Of a DNA stretch of 64,000 nucleotides, positions 53,622 through 64,000 are shown one piece after another. This DNA is from Mesorhizobium sp. LHD-90 (GTDB lineage: Bacteria > Pseudomonadota > Alphaproteobacteria > Rhizobiales > Rhizobiaceae), in contig NZ_JAVFVV010000011.1 of assembly GCF_030929505.1 (NCBI RefSeq), forward strand, positions 124,001 through 188,000, written 5' to 3'. Every line of letters begins with the position of its first letter. Within the stretch, counting starts at the first letter, position 1. The notes under the pieces were generated by a model, which was not told the DNA's origin, ran no database searches, and saw nothing but the letters and a program-made list of their open reading frames with translations. Position numbers and translations under genes: made by a program.

Positions 53622-53811
53622 TACCCTCCCCCTTGAGGGGAGGGTCGCGGAGAAACCGAGCGGCACGCGAGGTTTTGACGCGGGGTGGGGTTGGTGCGGA
53701 AGTGCTCGACGCAAAAAATGAGCATGGAGCGCTGCCGCACGTACCCCTCCCCGTCTCCCGAACTCCGCTTCGCTCCATTCGCTCGCCGACCCTCCCCTCA
53801 GGGGGGAGGGT
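53622..53811. repeat. RIME-like mosaic inverted repeat, locus 3
   Basis: TACCCTCCCCCTTGAGGGGA arm and inverse near 53788-53811 around an imperfectly palindromic centre. Sits between smoE and smoF inside the operon, where it may fold and tune expression of the downstream genes. Confidence 0.82.
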
Positions 53812-53850
53812 GCCCCGTCCGCGAGGCCGCCTCGAATTCAGGGTGAGATC

Positions 53851-54723
53851 ATGGCTACCAAGCAGACCAGTTCCCTCGCGCGCTTCATGCTGGCGCCGGC
53901 CGTCGTCCTGCTGTTAGTGTGGATGATCGTGCCGCTGGCCTTCACGCTGTGGTTCTCGTTCCAGCAGTACAACCCGCTGAACCCGATCCGCGACGGCTTC
54001 ATCGGTTTCTCCAACTACCTGCTGTTCTTCAACAACCCGGCCTTCCTGTGGGCGATCCTCAACACACTGCTGATCGTCGCCAGCGTGCTGGTCATCACCA
54101 TCATCGGCGGCATCCTGCTGGCGCTGCTGCTCGACCAGCCGATGTGGGGCCAGGGCATCGTACGCATCCTGGTGATCTCGCCCTTCTTCGTCATGCCGCC
54201 GGTGGCCGCACTTGTGTGGAAGAACATGATCATGCATCCGGGCTATGGCGTGTTCGCCGACATCGCCCGCTTCTTCGGCGCCCAGCCGATCGACTGGTTC
54301 GCCGACTTTCCGCTGTTTTCCATCATCCTGATCGTCGCCTGGCAGTGGCTGCCTTTCGCCACGCTGATCCTGCTCACCTCGCTGCAGTCGCTCGACGGCG
54401 AGCAGAAGGAGGCGGCCGAGATGGACGGCGCCGGCTTCCTGAGCCGCTTCATCTATCTGACGCTGCCGCATCTGTCGCGGGCGATCACCGTGGTGGTGCT
54501 GATCCAGACCATTTTCCTGCTCTCGGTCTATGCCGAGATCCTGGTGACCACCAATGGCGGCCCCGGCTACGCCTCCACCAACCTGCCCTTCCTCGTCTAC
54601 CAGAAGGCGCTGCTGGAGTTCAAAATCGGCCAGGCCTCGGCCGGCGGCATCATCGCCGTCATCCTCGCCAACATTGTCGCCTTCTTCGCCATGCGCGCGG
54701 TCGGCAAGAACCTGGACAAGTGA
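53851..54723 (+). CDS. smoF: sorbitol/mannitol ABC transporter permease
   Basis: 290 residues, six membrane segments. Begins 'FMLAPAVVLLLVWMIVPLAF'. EAA loop 'EAAEMDGAGFLSRFIYLTLP'. MalF-like sugar permease. Forms the channel with SmoG. Confidence 0.92.
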   Translation: MATKQTSSLARFMLAPAVVLLLVWMIVPLAFTLWFSFQQYNPLNPIRDGFIGFSNYLLFFNNPAFLWAILNTLLIVASVLVITIIGGILLALLLDQPMWGQGIVRILVISPFFVMPPVAALVWKNMIMHPGYGVFADIARFFGAQPIDWFADFPLFSIILIVAWQWLPFATLILLTSLQSLDGEQKEAAEMDGAGFLSRFIYLTLPHLSRAITVVVLIQTIFLLSVYAEILVTTNGGPGYASTNLPFLVYQKALLEFKIGQASAGGIIAVILANIVAFFAMRAVGKNLDK

Positions 54724-54746
54724 GGGGCGGGAGATGATCGCCACCG

Positions 54747-54872
54747 CCCCCTCACCCGCCCTCCGCTTCGCTCGGGCGACCTCTCCCCGCTGGGGAGAGG
54801 AGGCTTGCGAAGTTCGCGCCTCCCTCTTCTCCCCAGCGGGGAGAAGGTGGCCCGAAGGGCCGGATGAGGGGG
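54747..54872. repeat. RIME-like mosaic inverted repeat, locus 4 (second type)
   Basis: Outer CCCCCTCA / TGAGGGGG arms and inner CTCTCCCCGCTGGGGAGAG-type hairpins (each half palindromic). The sequence differs from loci 1-3 and 5, so at least two subtypes occur. Between smoF and smoG. Confidence 0.78.
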
Positions 54873-54908
54873 TGTTCGGCGATATCAATTCCAGCAAGGA
54901 GATCTGAC

Positions 54909-55733
54909 ATGGCACGCGCGGTGACCACGCAGCACAAGACGATCGTCACGGCGGCGGCCTGGATCGTCGCCCTGCTGATCTTCTTCCCGATCCTCTACAC
55001 CATCATCACCTCGTTCAAGTCGGAGCAGGAGGCGATCCAGGGTTTTAACCTGATCCCGTCGGGCACCACCGAGAGCTACGCCGAGGTGCAGGCGCAGAGC
55101 GGCTATTTCCACTTCTTCCTGAACTCGGTGATCCTGTCGGTCGGCTCGACCATACTGGCGCTGATCATCGCCATACCGGCGGCATGGTCGATGGCGTTCT
55201 CGCCGACCAGGCGCACCAAGGACGTGCTGATGTGGATGCTGTCGACAAAAATGATGCCGGCGGTGGCGGTGCTGTTTCCCATCTACCTGATTTTCCGCGA
55301 CACCGGCCTGCTCGACAGCCGCATCGGCCTGATGATCATGCTGATGCTGATCAACCTGCCGATCGTGGTGTGGATGCTCTACACCTATTTCCGCGAGATC
55401 CCGGGCGAGATTCTTGAAGCCGCGCGCATGGACGGCGCCTCGCTGTGGAACGAGATCATCTACGTGCTGACGCCGATGGCGGTGCCGGGCATCGCCTCGA
55501 CGATGCTGCTGAACATCATCCTTGCCTGGAACGAGGCGTTCTGGACCATCCGGCTGACCACGACCGAGGCGGCGCCGCTGACCGCCTTCATCAGTTCGTT
55601 CTCCAGCCCGCAAGGCCTGTTCTGGGCAAAGCTGTCGGCGGCCTCGACGCTGGCGATCGCGCCGATCCTGATCATGGGCTGGTTTTCGCAGAAGCAGCTT
55701 GTGCGCGGGCTGACTTTCGGCGCGGTGAAATAG
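54909..55733 (+). CDS. smoG: sorbitol/mannitol ABC transporter permease
   Basis: 274 residues from the ATG at 54909 (AAGGAG nine bases upstream). 'IVALLIFFPILYTIITSFKS', 'FFLNSVILSVGSTILALIIA', EAA loop 'EAARMDGASLWNEIIYVLTP'. MalG-like partner of SmoF. Confidence 0.92.
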   Translation: MARAVTTQHKTIVTAAAWIVALLIFFPILYTIITSFKSEQEAIQGFNLIPSGTTESYAEVQAQSGYFHFFLNSVILSVGSTILALIIAIPAAWSMAFSPTRRTKDVLMWMLSTKMMPAVAVLFPIYLIFRDTGLLDSRIGLMIMLMLINLPIVVWMLYTYFREIPGEILEAARMDGASLWNEIIYVLTPMAVPGIASTMLLNIILAWNEAFWTIRLTTTEAAPLTAFISSFSSPQGLFWAKLSAASTLAIAPILIMGWFSQKQLVRGLTFGAVK

Positions 55734-55742
55734 GGGCGCCAG

Positions 55743-55875
55743 TCCCTCCCCCTTGAGGGGAGGGTGGCGAGCGAAGCGAGCCGGGAGGGGTCCTGGCGGC
55801 CGAGCACTGCATCAACGACCCCACCCGGCCAACCGCCTGCGGCGGCTGTCCACCCTCCCCTCAAAGGGGGAGGGA
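55743..55875. repeat. RIME-like mosaic inverted repeat, locus 5
   Basis: TCCCTCCCCCTTGAGGGGAG arm and its inverse ending AGGGGGAGGGA. Lies between smoG and smoK, ending 14 bases before the smoK ATG. Confidence 0.8.
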
Positions 55876-55889
55876 CCAAGGAGGAGACC

Positions 55890-56897
<1,008 letters not shown>

Positions 56898-57037
56898 GCT
56901 GGAGGTCAACAACCTCTCGCAGGAGACGGGATTGGGTCGGCGCGCTGCCGCGCCGACCCCAGCCCGGCGCTGCGCGCCGACCACTCAAGGGGGGCGGCGC
57001 CACGGCGGCCGGCTAACAGAGCAAGGAAACCGTCGCC

Positions 57038-58507
<1,470 letters not shown>

Positions 58508-58541
58508 CATGGCGCTCCCGGGCGGAGGGCGGAAATAAGGG

Positions 58542-58619
58542 GACAGTTTACTTAATTCCGGTAATTCCGGTCTTCCTCGCGGCATAGGCAGGAGCAGGCC
58601 CGGAATTGAGTAAACTGTC
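58542..58619. repeat. REP-like 20-bp inverted repeat
   Basis: GACAGTTTACTTAATTCCGG and CCGGAATTGAGTAAACTGTC are inverse with one mismatch, separated by 38 bp. Palindromes of this kind are the substrate type of REP-associated tyrosine transposases; none is encoded here. Lies between mtlK and the SDR gene. Confidence 0.7.
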
Positions 58620-58696
58620 ACCGGATTTCCGCTTCACGCTGGCGCTTTCGGCCAGCCTGACATAGCGTCGCCGGCCTGCGCAGCGGGAGGAATTTC

Positions 58697-59488
58697 ATGG
58701 ATCTCGGACTGAAGGACAAGGTGGCGGCGATCACCGGCGGCTCGATCGGCATCGGGCTCGGCGTGGCGGAGGCTTTTGCGCGCGAGGGCGCGCATCTGCT
58801 GCTCGCCGCGCGCCAGGGCGAAAGGCTAGCGGCCGAGGCCGGCCGCATCGCCGAGACCTATGGCGTCACCGCCGTGCCGGTGCCATGCGACGTTGCCACC
58901 GTCGAAGGTGCGGAGGAATTCGTCGCCGCGGCGCGCGAAAAGTTCGGTGGCGCCGACATACTCGTCAACAACGCCGGCACCGGCTCCAACGAAACGATCA
59001 TGGAGGCCGCGGACGAGAAGTGGCAGGCCTATTGGGAACTGCATGTGATGGCAGCCGTACGGCTGGCGCGCGGTTTCGTGCCGATGATGAAGGTGCGCGG
59101 CGGCGGTGCGATCCTGCACAACGCCTCGATCTGCGCCGTGCAGCCGCTGTGGTACGAGCCGATCTACAACGTCACCAAGGCTGCGCTGCTGATGTTCTCG
59201 AAAAACCTCGCCAACGAGGTGATCAAGGACAATATCCGCGTCAACACCGTCAATCCCGGCCTGATCCTGACGCCCGACTGGGTGAACACGGCGAAAAAGC
59301 TGACGGCGGGTTCCGGCGGCGACTGGCAGGGTTATCTGCAGTCGGTGGCCGACGAGTTCGCTTCGATCAAGCGTTTCGGCACGGTGGAGGAACTGGCGAA
59401 TTTTTTCGTGTTCCTGTGCTCTGAGCGGGCGAGCTATTCGGTCGGCGCGACATATTATGTCGACGGCGGCATGTTGAAGACGGTGTGA
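58697..59488 (+). CDS. SDR-family oxidoreductase
   Basis: 263 residues, classical short-chain dehydrogenase. NAD motif 'ITGGSIGIGLGVAEAFAREG', 'NNAGTGSNE', catalytic Ser in 'HNASICAVQP', Tyr/Lys in 'IYNVTKAALL', then 'NTVNPGLILTPDW' and 'YSVGATYYVDGGML'. Probably oxidises a polyol or keto sugar, given its place in the smo cluster; not clearly SmoS. Confidence 0.9.
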   Translation: MDLGLKDKVAAITGGSIGIGLGVAEAFAREGAHLLLAARQGERLAAEAGRIAETYGVTAVPVPCDVATVEGAEEFVAAAREKFGGADILVNNAGTGSNETIMEAADEKWQAYWELHVMAAVRLARGFVPMMKVRGGGAILHNASICAVQPLWYEPIYNVTKAALLMFSKNLANEVIKDNIRVNTVNPGLILTPDWVNTAKKLTAGSGGDWQGYLQSVADEFASIKRFGTVEELANFFVFLCSERASYSVGATYYVDGGMLKTV

Positions 59489-59514
59489 TGGGAGGGGTTC
59501 GTTTGCTGTCTCGC

Positions 59515-59676
59515 CGCACCCCCCTCTGTCCTGCCGGACATCTCCCCCTCAAGGGGGGAGATTGGCACCTTCGTTCTTCTCGTCTGCTCGTTGAGGTTGG
59601 TGATTGGCCAAACCCAAGCGGCCGGCCAATCTCCCCCCTTGAGGGGGAGATGTCCGGTAGGACAGAGGGGGGTGCG
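59515..59676. repeat. RIME-like inverted repeat, locus 6 (long-arm type)
   Basis: About 50-bp arms starting CGCACCCCCCTCTGTCCTGC and ending ..GGACAGAGGGGGGTGCG are nearly perfect inverses; each arm holds its own CTCCCCCTCAAGGGGGGAG hairpin. A third subtype of mosaic repeat. Confidence 0.85.
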
Positions 59677-59729
59677 GCGAGGTATGGCCCGTTCGGCCAC
59701 CGATATTGCCTTCAAGGCAAGCACGCGTA

Positions 59730-60413
59730 ATGCAGCCGCGCCTGATCATCTTCGACTGCGACGGGGTGCTGGTCGACAGTGAGCCGATCTCCATGTCGGT
59801 GCTGCTCGGCGTGATCGCCGGGGCGGGCGGCGCGGTGAGCGAGGAGGCCGCCTATCTGCGCTTTCTGGGCATGTCGATGGAAAGCGTGCGCGACATCCTC
59901 AGTGCCGATTTCGGTTTCGTCGTCACCGAGGAACACATCACGATTGCGCGCAGCGAGATGCGGCGGCGCTACGCCGAGGAACTGAAACCCATGCCCGGCA
60001 TGAAGCAGGCGATCGGGCGGCTCGGCCTGCCCTGCTGCGTCGCCTCGTCGGGCACGTCGGAGCGCATCCGGCTGTCGCTGGCAACGACCGGGCTGCTGGA
60101 ATTGCTGGAGCCGAACATATACAGTGCGGCCATGGTGGAGAGAGGCAAGCCGGCCCCCGACCTGTTCCTGCATGCGGCCCGCGAGATGGGCGCGCCGCCC
60201 GCCGCCTGCATCGTCGTCGAGGACAGTCCCGCCGGGGTTGCGGCAGCCCAAGCGGCGGGCATGCGCGTGTTCGGCTTCACCGGCGGCTCGCATGCCGGCA
60301 AGGCCGGATTGCGCGCGAAGCTGGCGGCGCTCGAGCCGGACCTGATTTTTGATGACATGGCGCTGCTGCCCGATCTCGTCGCGCGGTCCGGATCGCAGGC
60401 CAGGGCGGTATGA
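59730..60413 (+). CDS. HAD-superfamily phosphatase
   Basis: 227 residues. Motif I 'FDCDGVLVDSEPISMSVLLG', motif II 'CVASSGTSERIRLSL', motif III 'RGKPAPDLFLHAA', motif IV 'CIVVEDSPAGVAAAQAAGM'. Member of the PGM-like or sugar-phosphatase group. In the smo cluster it may dephosphorylate side products; no proof. No strong SD. Confidence 0.88.
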   Translation: MQPRLIIFDCDGVLVDSEPISMSVLLGVIAGAGGAVSEEAAYLRFLGMSMESVRDILSADFGFVVTEEHITIARSEMRRRYAEELKPMPGMKQAIGRLGLPCCVASSGTSERIRLSLATTGLLELLEPNIYSAAMVERGKPAPDLFLHAAREMGAPPAACIVVEDSPAGVAAAQAAGMRVFGFTGGSHAGKAGLRAKLAALEPDLIFDDMALLPDLVARSGSQARAV

Positions 60414-60591
60414 GTCCGGTGCCGGTGGTTTTGGCGTCCCTGCGGTCGTTGCGAGGGTCTCCGGCCCGGCGAGCGACGGTTGTTAGCCGGGAAACTTTTT
60501 GTTCCAGTCGATTCGCCTGCACTGGCGTCGCTAGCCGGACACCGGCATCTGATCAATGCCACTCCGTTCTATCCCATAGGCCCGCCCACTG

Positions 60592-62166
60592 ATGCCGCGA
60601 AAACTGGTCTGCGCGGTCGACGTCGGGACGAGGAGCGCGCGGGCCGGCATCTTCGACACCGCTGGCGCGCTGCTGGGGCGCGGCGACCACCCGGTCATGC
60701 TGTACGAGCCCGCGCCGGGGCGGGCAGAGCACTCCTCGGAAGACATCTGGCGGGCGGTGTGCGCCGCCGTGCGGCAGGCGAGGCAGGCGGCGGATGTCGC
60801 GGCGGACGAGATCGCCGGCATAGCCTTCGACGCCACCTGCTCGCTGGTGGTGCGCGGCCGCGACGGTTCGCCCCTGCCGGTCGGCGAGGATCGCGACACC
60901 GTCGCCTGGCTCGATCACCGGGCGCTGGCGGAAGCGGCGGAATGCACGGCCAGCGGCCATCCGCTGCTGAAATTCGTCGGCGGTACGATGTCGCCGGAAA
61001 TGCAGATCCCGAAGGCGATGTGGCTGAAGCGGCATCTGCCTGAAATCTGGGACCGGACCGGCCTGCTGTTCGACCTTGCGGATTTTCTGGCCTGGCGGGC
61101 CTGCGGTTCGGCGGCGCGCTCGCTCTGCACCGCGACCTCCAAGTGGACCTTTCTAGCGCACGAGGAGCCCGGCTGGCGGCGGGATTTTCTTGACGGGATC
61201 GGCCTGCCGGACCTTGCAGAAAAAGCCGGCCTGCCGGCGCAGCCGTCGCCTGTCGGCGCCGATCTCGGCGCGCTGGGGCGGGAGGCGGCGCAAGAACTCG
61301 GCCTGTCGCAAAACTGCCGCGTGGCGGCCGGCATGGTCGACGCCTTCGCCGGGGCGCTCGGCGTGTTCGGCTGGCGTGCTCTGGACCCGGAGGCGGCGGC
61401 CGGCCGCGCCGTGCTGGTGGCCGGCACGTCGAGCTGCGTGATGACCATGACCCGCGAGCCGGTGGCGATCGACGGGTTCTGGGGGCCGTATTTCGGGCCG
61501 ACGCTGCAGGATATCTGGATGACCGAGGGCGGCCAGTCGGCGACCGGCGCGCTGCTCGACCATATCGTCAGGGTGTATGGCGCAGGCGGCGAGCCGATGG
61601 TGGGCCGGCATCGCGCCATTGCCGCGAGGATTGCGGAGTTGCGGGCGGTAGAAGGCGAAAATTTTGCGGCGCGGCTGCACGTCCTGCCGGACTTTCATGG
61701 CAACCGCTCGCCGCTGGCCGATCCGGCCGCGCTCGGCGTGATTTCGGGCCTGTCGCTGGACGCATCCTTCGACGGGCTTTGCCGGCTCTATTTTCGCGCC
61801 TGCGTCGGCATCGCACTGGGCGTGCGCCAGATCGTCGAGACGATGCGCGCGGCGGGTCACGCGGTCGACACGCTGCACGTCACCGGCGGGCACACCAAGA
61901 ACCCGCTGCTGATGGAGCTTTACGCCGATGCGACCGGATGCCGGCTGGTCGAGCCGGTGCCCGACGAGGGCGTGCTGCTCGGCACCGCGATGGCGGCGGC
62001 GACCGGCGCCGGCCTGTTTGCCGGCTTGGAGAAGGCTGCGATGGCGATGCGGCAGCAGGAGCGAGAGCGGTTGCCCGACCTTTCCACGCGCACGGCATAT
62101 GATCGGGATTATCGGATTTTCCTGGAGTTGCAGCGGCAGCGCAAGGCGATCGGGGAGATGGAATAG
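60592..62166 (+). CDS. FGGY-family carbohydrate kinase
   Basis: 524 residues. ATP-dependent sugar kinase. N-terminal 'VCAVDVGTRSARAGIFDTAG', substrate Asp region 'GMVDAFAGALGVFG', C-terminal FGGY motif 'LHVTGGHTKNPLLMELYADA'. Resembles D-ribulokinase/YDR109c-type enzymes that phosphorylate ketoses from polyol oxidation. Last gene of the polyol cluster. Confidence 0.92.
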   Translation: MPRKLVCAVDVGTRSARAGIFDTAGALLGRGDHPVMLYEPAPGRAEHSSEDIWRAVCAAVRQARQAADVAADEIAGIAFDATCSLVVRGRDGSPLPVGEDRDTVAWLDHRALAEAAECTASGHPLLKFVGGTMSPEMQIPKAMWLKRHLPEIWDRTGLLFDLADFLAWRACGSAARSLCTATSKWTFLAHEEPGWRRDFLDGIGLPDLAEKAGLPAQPSPVGADLGALGREAAQELGLSQNCRVAAGMVDAFAGALGVFGWRALDPEAAAGRAVLVAGTSSCVMTMTREPVAIDGFWGPYFGPTLQDIWMTEGGQSATGALLDHIVRVYGAGGEPMVGRHRAIAARIAELRAVEGENFAARLHVLPDFHGNRSPLADPAALGVISGLSLDASFDGLCRLYFRACVGIALGVRQIVETMRAAGHAVDTLHVTGGHTKNPLLMELYADATGCRLVEPVPDEGVLLGTAMAAATGAGLFAGLEKAAMAMRQQERERLPDLSTRTAYDRDYRIFLELQRQRKAIGEME

Positions 62167-62228
62167 TGCCGCATATTCGGGTATGATGAATTCATACTCC
62201 GTAGACGTGATCGATGAGAGTTTCAGCA

Positions 62229-62510
62229 ATGACCAACGTCGAGAAGAAAACCATAAGCTTGCCTCCCGAACATGCCGCTTATGTCGACAGCCTGGTGGAA
62301 TCTGGCGTCTACGGTTCGGCAAGCGAGGTGGTCCGTGCCGGCCTGCGTGCTCTCCAGGAGCGCGATGCGGCAGTAGAGCGATGGCTGCACGAGGAGGTAG
62401 CTCCTGTTTACGATGCGATGACAGCCAACCCCGAGCGCGGCTTGCCTGCACAGGCGGTATTCGATGAAATTCGCCGCTTCCATGCCGCTCGATTGAAGCG
62501 GCCGGCATGA
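62229..62510 (+). CDS. ParD-like antitoxin (CopG/RHH)
   Basis: 93 residues from the ATG at 62229. Ribbon-helix-helix 'KTISLPPEHAAYVDSLVESG' then 'VYGSASEVVRAGLRALQERD'. The C-terminal region binds the ParE toxin. Overlaps the toxin by four bases (ATGA). Confidence 0.9.
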   Translation: MTNVEKKTISLPPEHAAYVDSLVESGVYGSASEVVRAGLRALQERDAAVERWLHEEVAPVYDAMTANPERGLPAQAVFDEIRRFHAARLKRPA

Positions 62511-62809
62511 AGGCACGAGCCGTCATATTCGCGCCTGAAGCCCGGGACGATCTGATGGCCATCTATAAATGGATCGACGATGTCGGAAGCCCAAAGCTCG
62601 CGATCCGTTACGTCGAACGGATCGAAGCCTATTGCCTGGGGATGTCCCATGCATCGGAACGGGGACGCCGTCGTGACGACGTCAGGCCGGGGATGAGAGC
62701 GGTGGGTTTCGAACGTAGGGCCACGATCGCTTTCAAGGTTGAGGATGATCGCGTCACAATTCTTCGCATTTTCCATGGCGGCAGGAATTGGGAGGCCGAG
62801 TTCGCGTAG
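62507..62809 (+). CDS. ParE/RelE-fold toxin
   Basis: 100 residues. 'FAPEARDDLMAIYKWIDDVG', 'GRRRDDVRPGMRAVGFERRA', 'VTILRIFHGGRNWEAEF' are ParE features. ParE toxins block gyrase. Complete partner of the ParD-like antitoxin, so the module should work. Confidence 0.9.
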   Translation: MKARAVIFAPEARDDLMAIYKWIDDVGSPKLAIRYVERIEAYCLGMSHASERGRRRDDVRPGMRAVGFERRATIAFKVEDDRVTILRIFHGGRNWEAEFA

Positions 62810-62965
62810 CCTGGCTCAATCGAACCGGCAGCCTCCCGTATTGCCATTGCCGGGTTTTTGAGACAAAAGGCGCCGGCAGCGTGGAGTCCGGTGGAGTCCG
62901 TGCCTAATCCGCGGCTTCCGGCAGCAAAAAATTGCCGACGCGCCGCGATCCGAAAGTAGACGACA

Positions 62966-64000
62966 ATGACCGCGATCGAGGCCGGCGTGCGAGCGCCGGA
63001 AAATCCGTGGCGTGGCGAGATCAAGGCGATGCTGGCGCTCGGCTGGCCGATGATCCTCACCAATCTCGGCCAGACGGCCATGAACGCCACCGACGTGATG
63101 CTGATGGGCCGGCTCGGACCGCAGGCGCTGGCCGCCGGCGCGCTCGGCTCGAACCTCTATTTCATGCCGCTGATCTTCGGCCTCGGCCTGATGCTGGCGA
63201 CCTCGCCAATGATCGCCACCGAACTCGGCCGCAAGAAGCATTCGGTGCGCGACGTGCGCCGTACTGTGCGGCAGGGTCTTTGGCTCGCCGTGCTGATCTG
63301 CCTGCCGATCTGGGCCTTTCTCTGGAACGCCGAGACCTTGCTGAACTGGATGGGCCAGGAGCCGGCGCTGGCCGCGCAGGCCGGAACCTACGTGCGCTGG
63401 CTGCAATGGGCGGTTCTGCCCTTCTACGGCTACATCGTGCTGCGCTCCTTCATCTCGGCGCTGGAGCGCCCCGGCTGGGCGTTGATCATCGTTTTCCTTG
63501 CGGTGGCGCTGAACGCGGCACTCGCTTGGTGCCTGATGTTCGGCCATCTCGGCCTGCCCGAAATGGGCGTCGCCGGCGCCGGGCTGGCGACGACACTGGC
63601 GAGTTGCTTCATGTTCGCCGGACTGGCGACGGTGGTTTCGGTGGAACGGAAATTCCGGCGCTACAGTCTGTTCGGCCGTTTCTGGCGCCCCGACTGGCCG
63701 CGTTTCCAGGCGCTGCTGAAGCTCGGCATGCCGATCGCCGGCATCCTGGCTTTCGAGGTCACTATCTTCAATGCCGCGGCGCTGCTGATGGGGCTGATCG
63801 ATTCCGCCTCGCTCGCCGCCCATGCCATCGCCATACAGATCGCCTCGATCTCCTTCATGGTGCCGCTGGGCATGAATCAGGCGGTGACGGTGCGCGTCGG
63901 GCTGGCCTTCGGCGCGCGCGATCCAGACGGCATCGCGCGGGCCGGCTGGACGGCCTATGCGATCGGCGTCGGTTTCATGGCGCTGACGGCGCTGGCGATG
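62966..64000 (+). CDS. MATE-family multidrug efflux protein (partial, runs off the end)
   Basis: ATG at 62966; no stop by base 64000, so at least 345 residues of an expected 450-470. Many hydrophobic helices: 'MLALGWPMILTNLGQTAMNA', 'DVMLMGRLGPQALAAGALGS', 'PLIFGLGLMLATSPMIATEL', 'AHAIAIQIASISFMVPLGMN'. Matches NorM-like Na+/H+-coupled drug exporters of the inner membrane. Confidence 0.93.
   Translation, partial: MTAIEAGVRAPENPWRGEIKAMLALGWPMILTNLGQTAMNATDVMLMGRLGPQALAAGALGSNLYFMPLIFGLGLMLATSPMIATELGRKKHSVRDVRRTVRQGLWLAVLICLPIWAFLWNAETLLNWMGQEPALAAQAGTYVRWLQWAVLPFYGYIVLRSFISALERPGWALIIVFLAVALNAALAWCLMFGHLGLPEMGVAGAGLATTLASCFMFAGLATVVSVERKFRRYSLFGRFWRPDWPRFQALLKLGMPIAGILAFEVTIFNAAALLMGLIDSASLAAHAIAIQIASISFMVPLGMNQAVTVRVGLAFGARDPDGIARAGWTAYAIGVGFMALTALAM

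Overview
The window is GC-rich chromosomal DNA from an alphaproteobacterium of the order Rhizobiales, most likely Mesorhizobium or a close Phyllobacteriaceae relative. The lptC-lptA-lptB-rpoN-hpf-ptsN string, the Hsp20 plus DUF1150 pair, the smo/mtlK polyol cluster, the nodFE-like pair and the many mosaic inverted repeats (GGGAGGGT...ACCCTCCC type) between genes all fit. The genus is inferred from gene families and order. I see no rRNA, tRNA, CRISPR array or IS transposase gene.

Layout. 1-8.1 kb: a frameshifted four-helix-bundle gene, a nine-copy octamer repeat, a TadD-like TPR lipoprotein, a Hint-domain protein, an M17 aminopeptidase, a MarR regulator translationally coupled to an NlpC/P60 hydrolase, a nucleoside hydrolase, and Hsp20-DUF1150 behind a likely ROSE RNA thermometer. 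8.1-15.8 kb: housekeeping block lptCAB, rpoN, hpf, ptsN, def, rmuC. 15.8-27 kb: a catabolic/transport island. A polyamine-type ABC transporter, a GT1-like glycosyltransferase, three tandem cupins and an aldehyde dehydrogenase appear to form one operon. Facing it are a GntR regulator with an apparent second winged-helix domain and a second glycosyltransferase related to the first. 27-35.5 kb: a Tat-exported beta-helix protein, a MITE-like element, an aldo/keto reductase, a methyltransferase, a D,D-carboxypeptidase, a small-molecule kinase, a histone-H1-like protein and a GST. 35.6-37 kb: a beta-ketoacyl synthase and acyl carrier protein that closely resemble NodE and NodF. 37.2-47.4 kb: a urease operon (ureD-A-B-C-E-F-G) interleaved with many extra genes, including an AbrB/PIN toxin-antitoxin pair directly before ureC. 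47.5-62.2 kb: a class II aldolase, a HAD phosphatase, a SorC-type regulator, and the sorbitol/mannitol operon smoEFGK-mtlK-SDR-HAD-FGGY kinase. 62.2 kb to the end: a ParDE pair and the start of a MATE efflux pump.

How it works together. The smo block is a complete polyol route: regulator, import, oxidation by mannitol dehydrogenase or SDR, and phosphorylation. The urease block makes nickel urease plus its chaperones. The 16-27 kb island looks like uptake and oxidation of an amine-type compound with glycosylation steps of unknown purpose, and is the best candidate here for an undescribed pathway. The nodFE-like pair could make a specialised acyl chain. No other nod genes are present.
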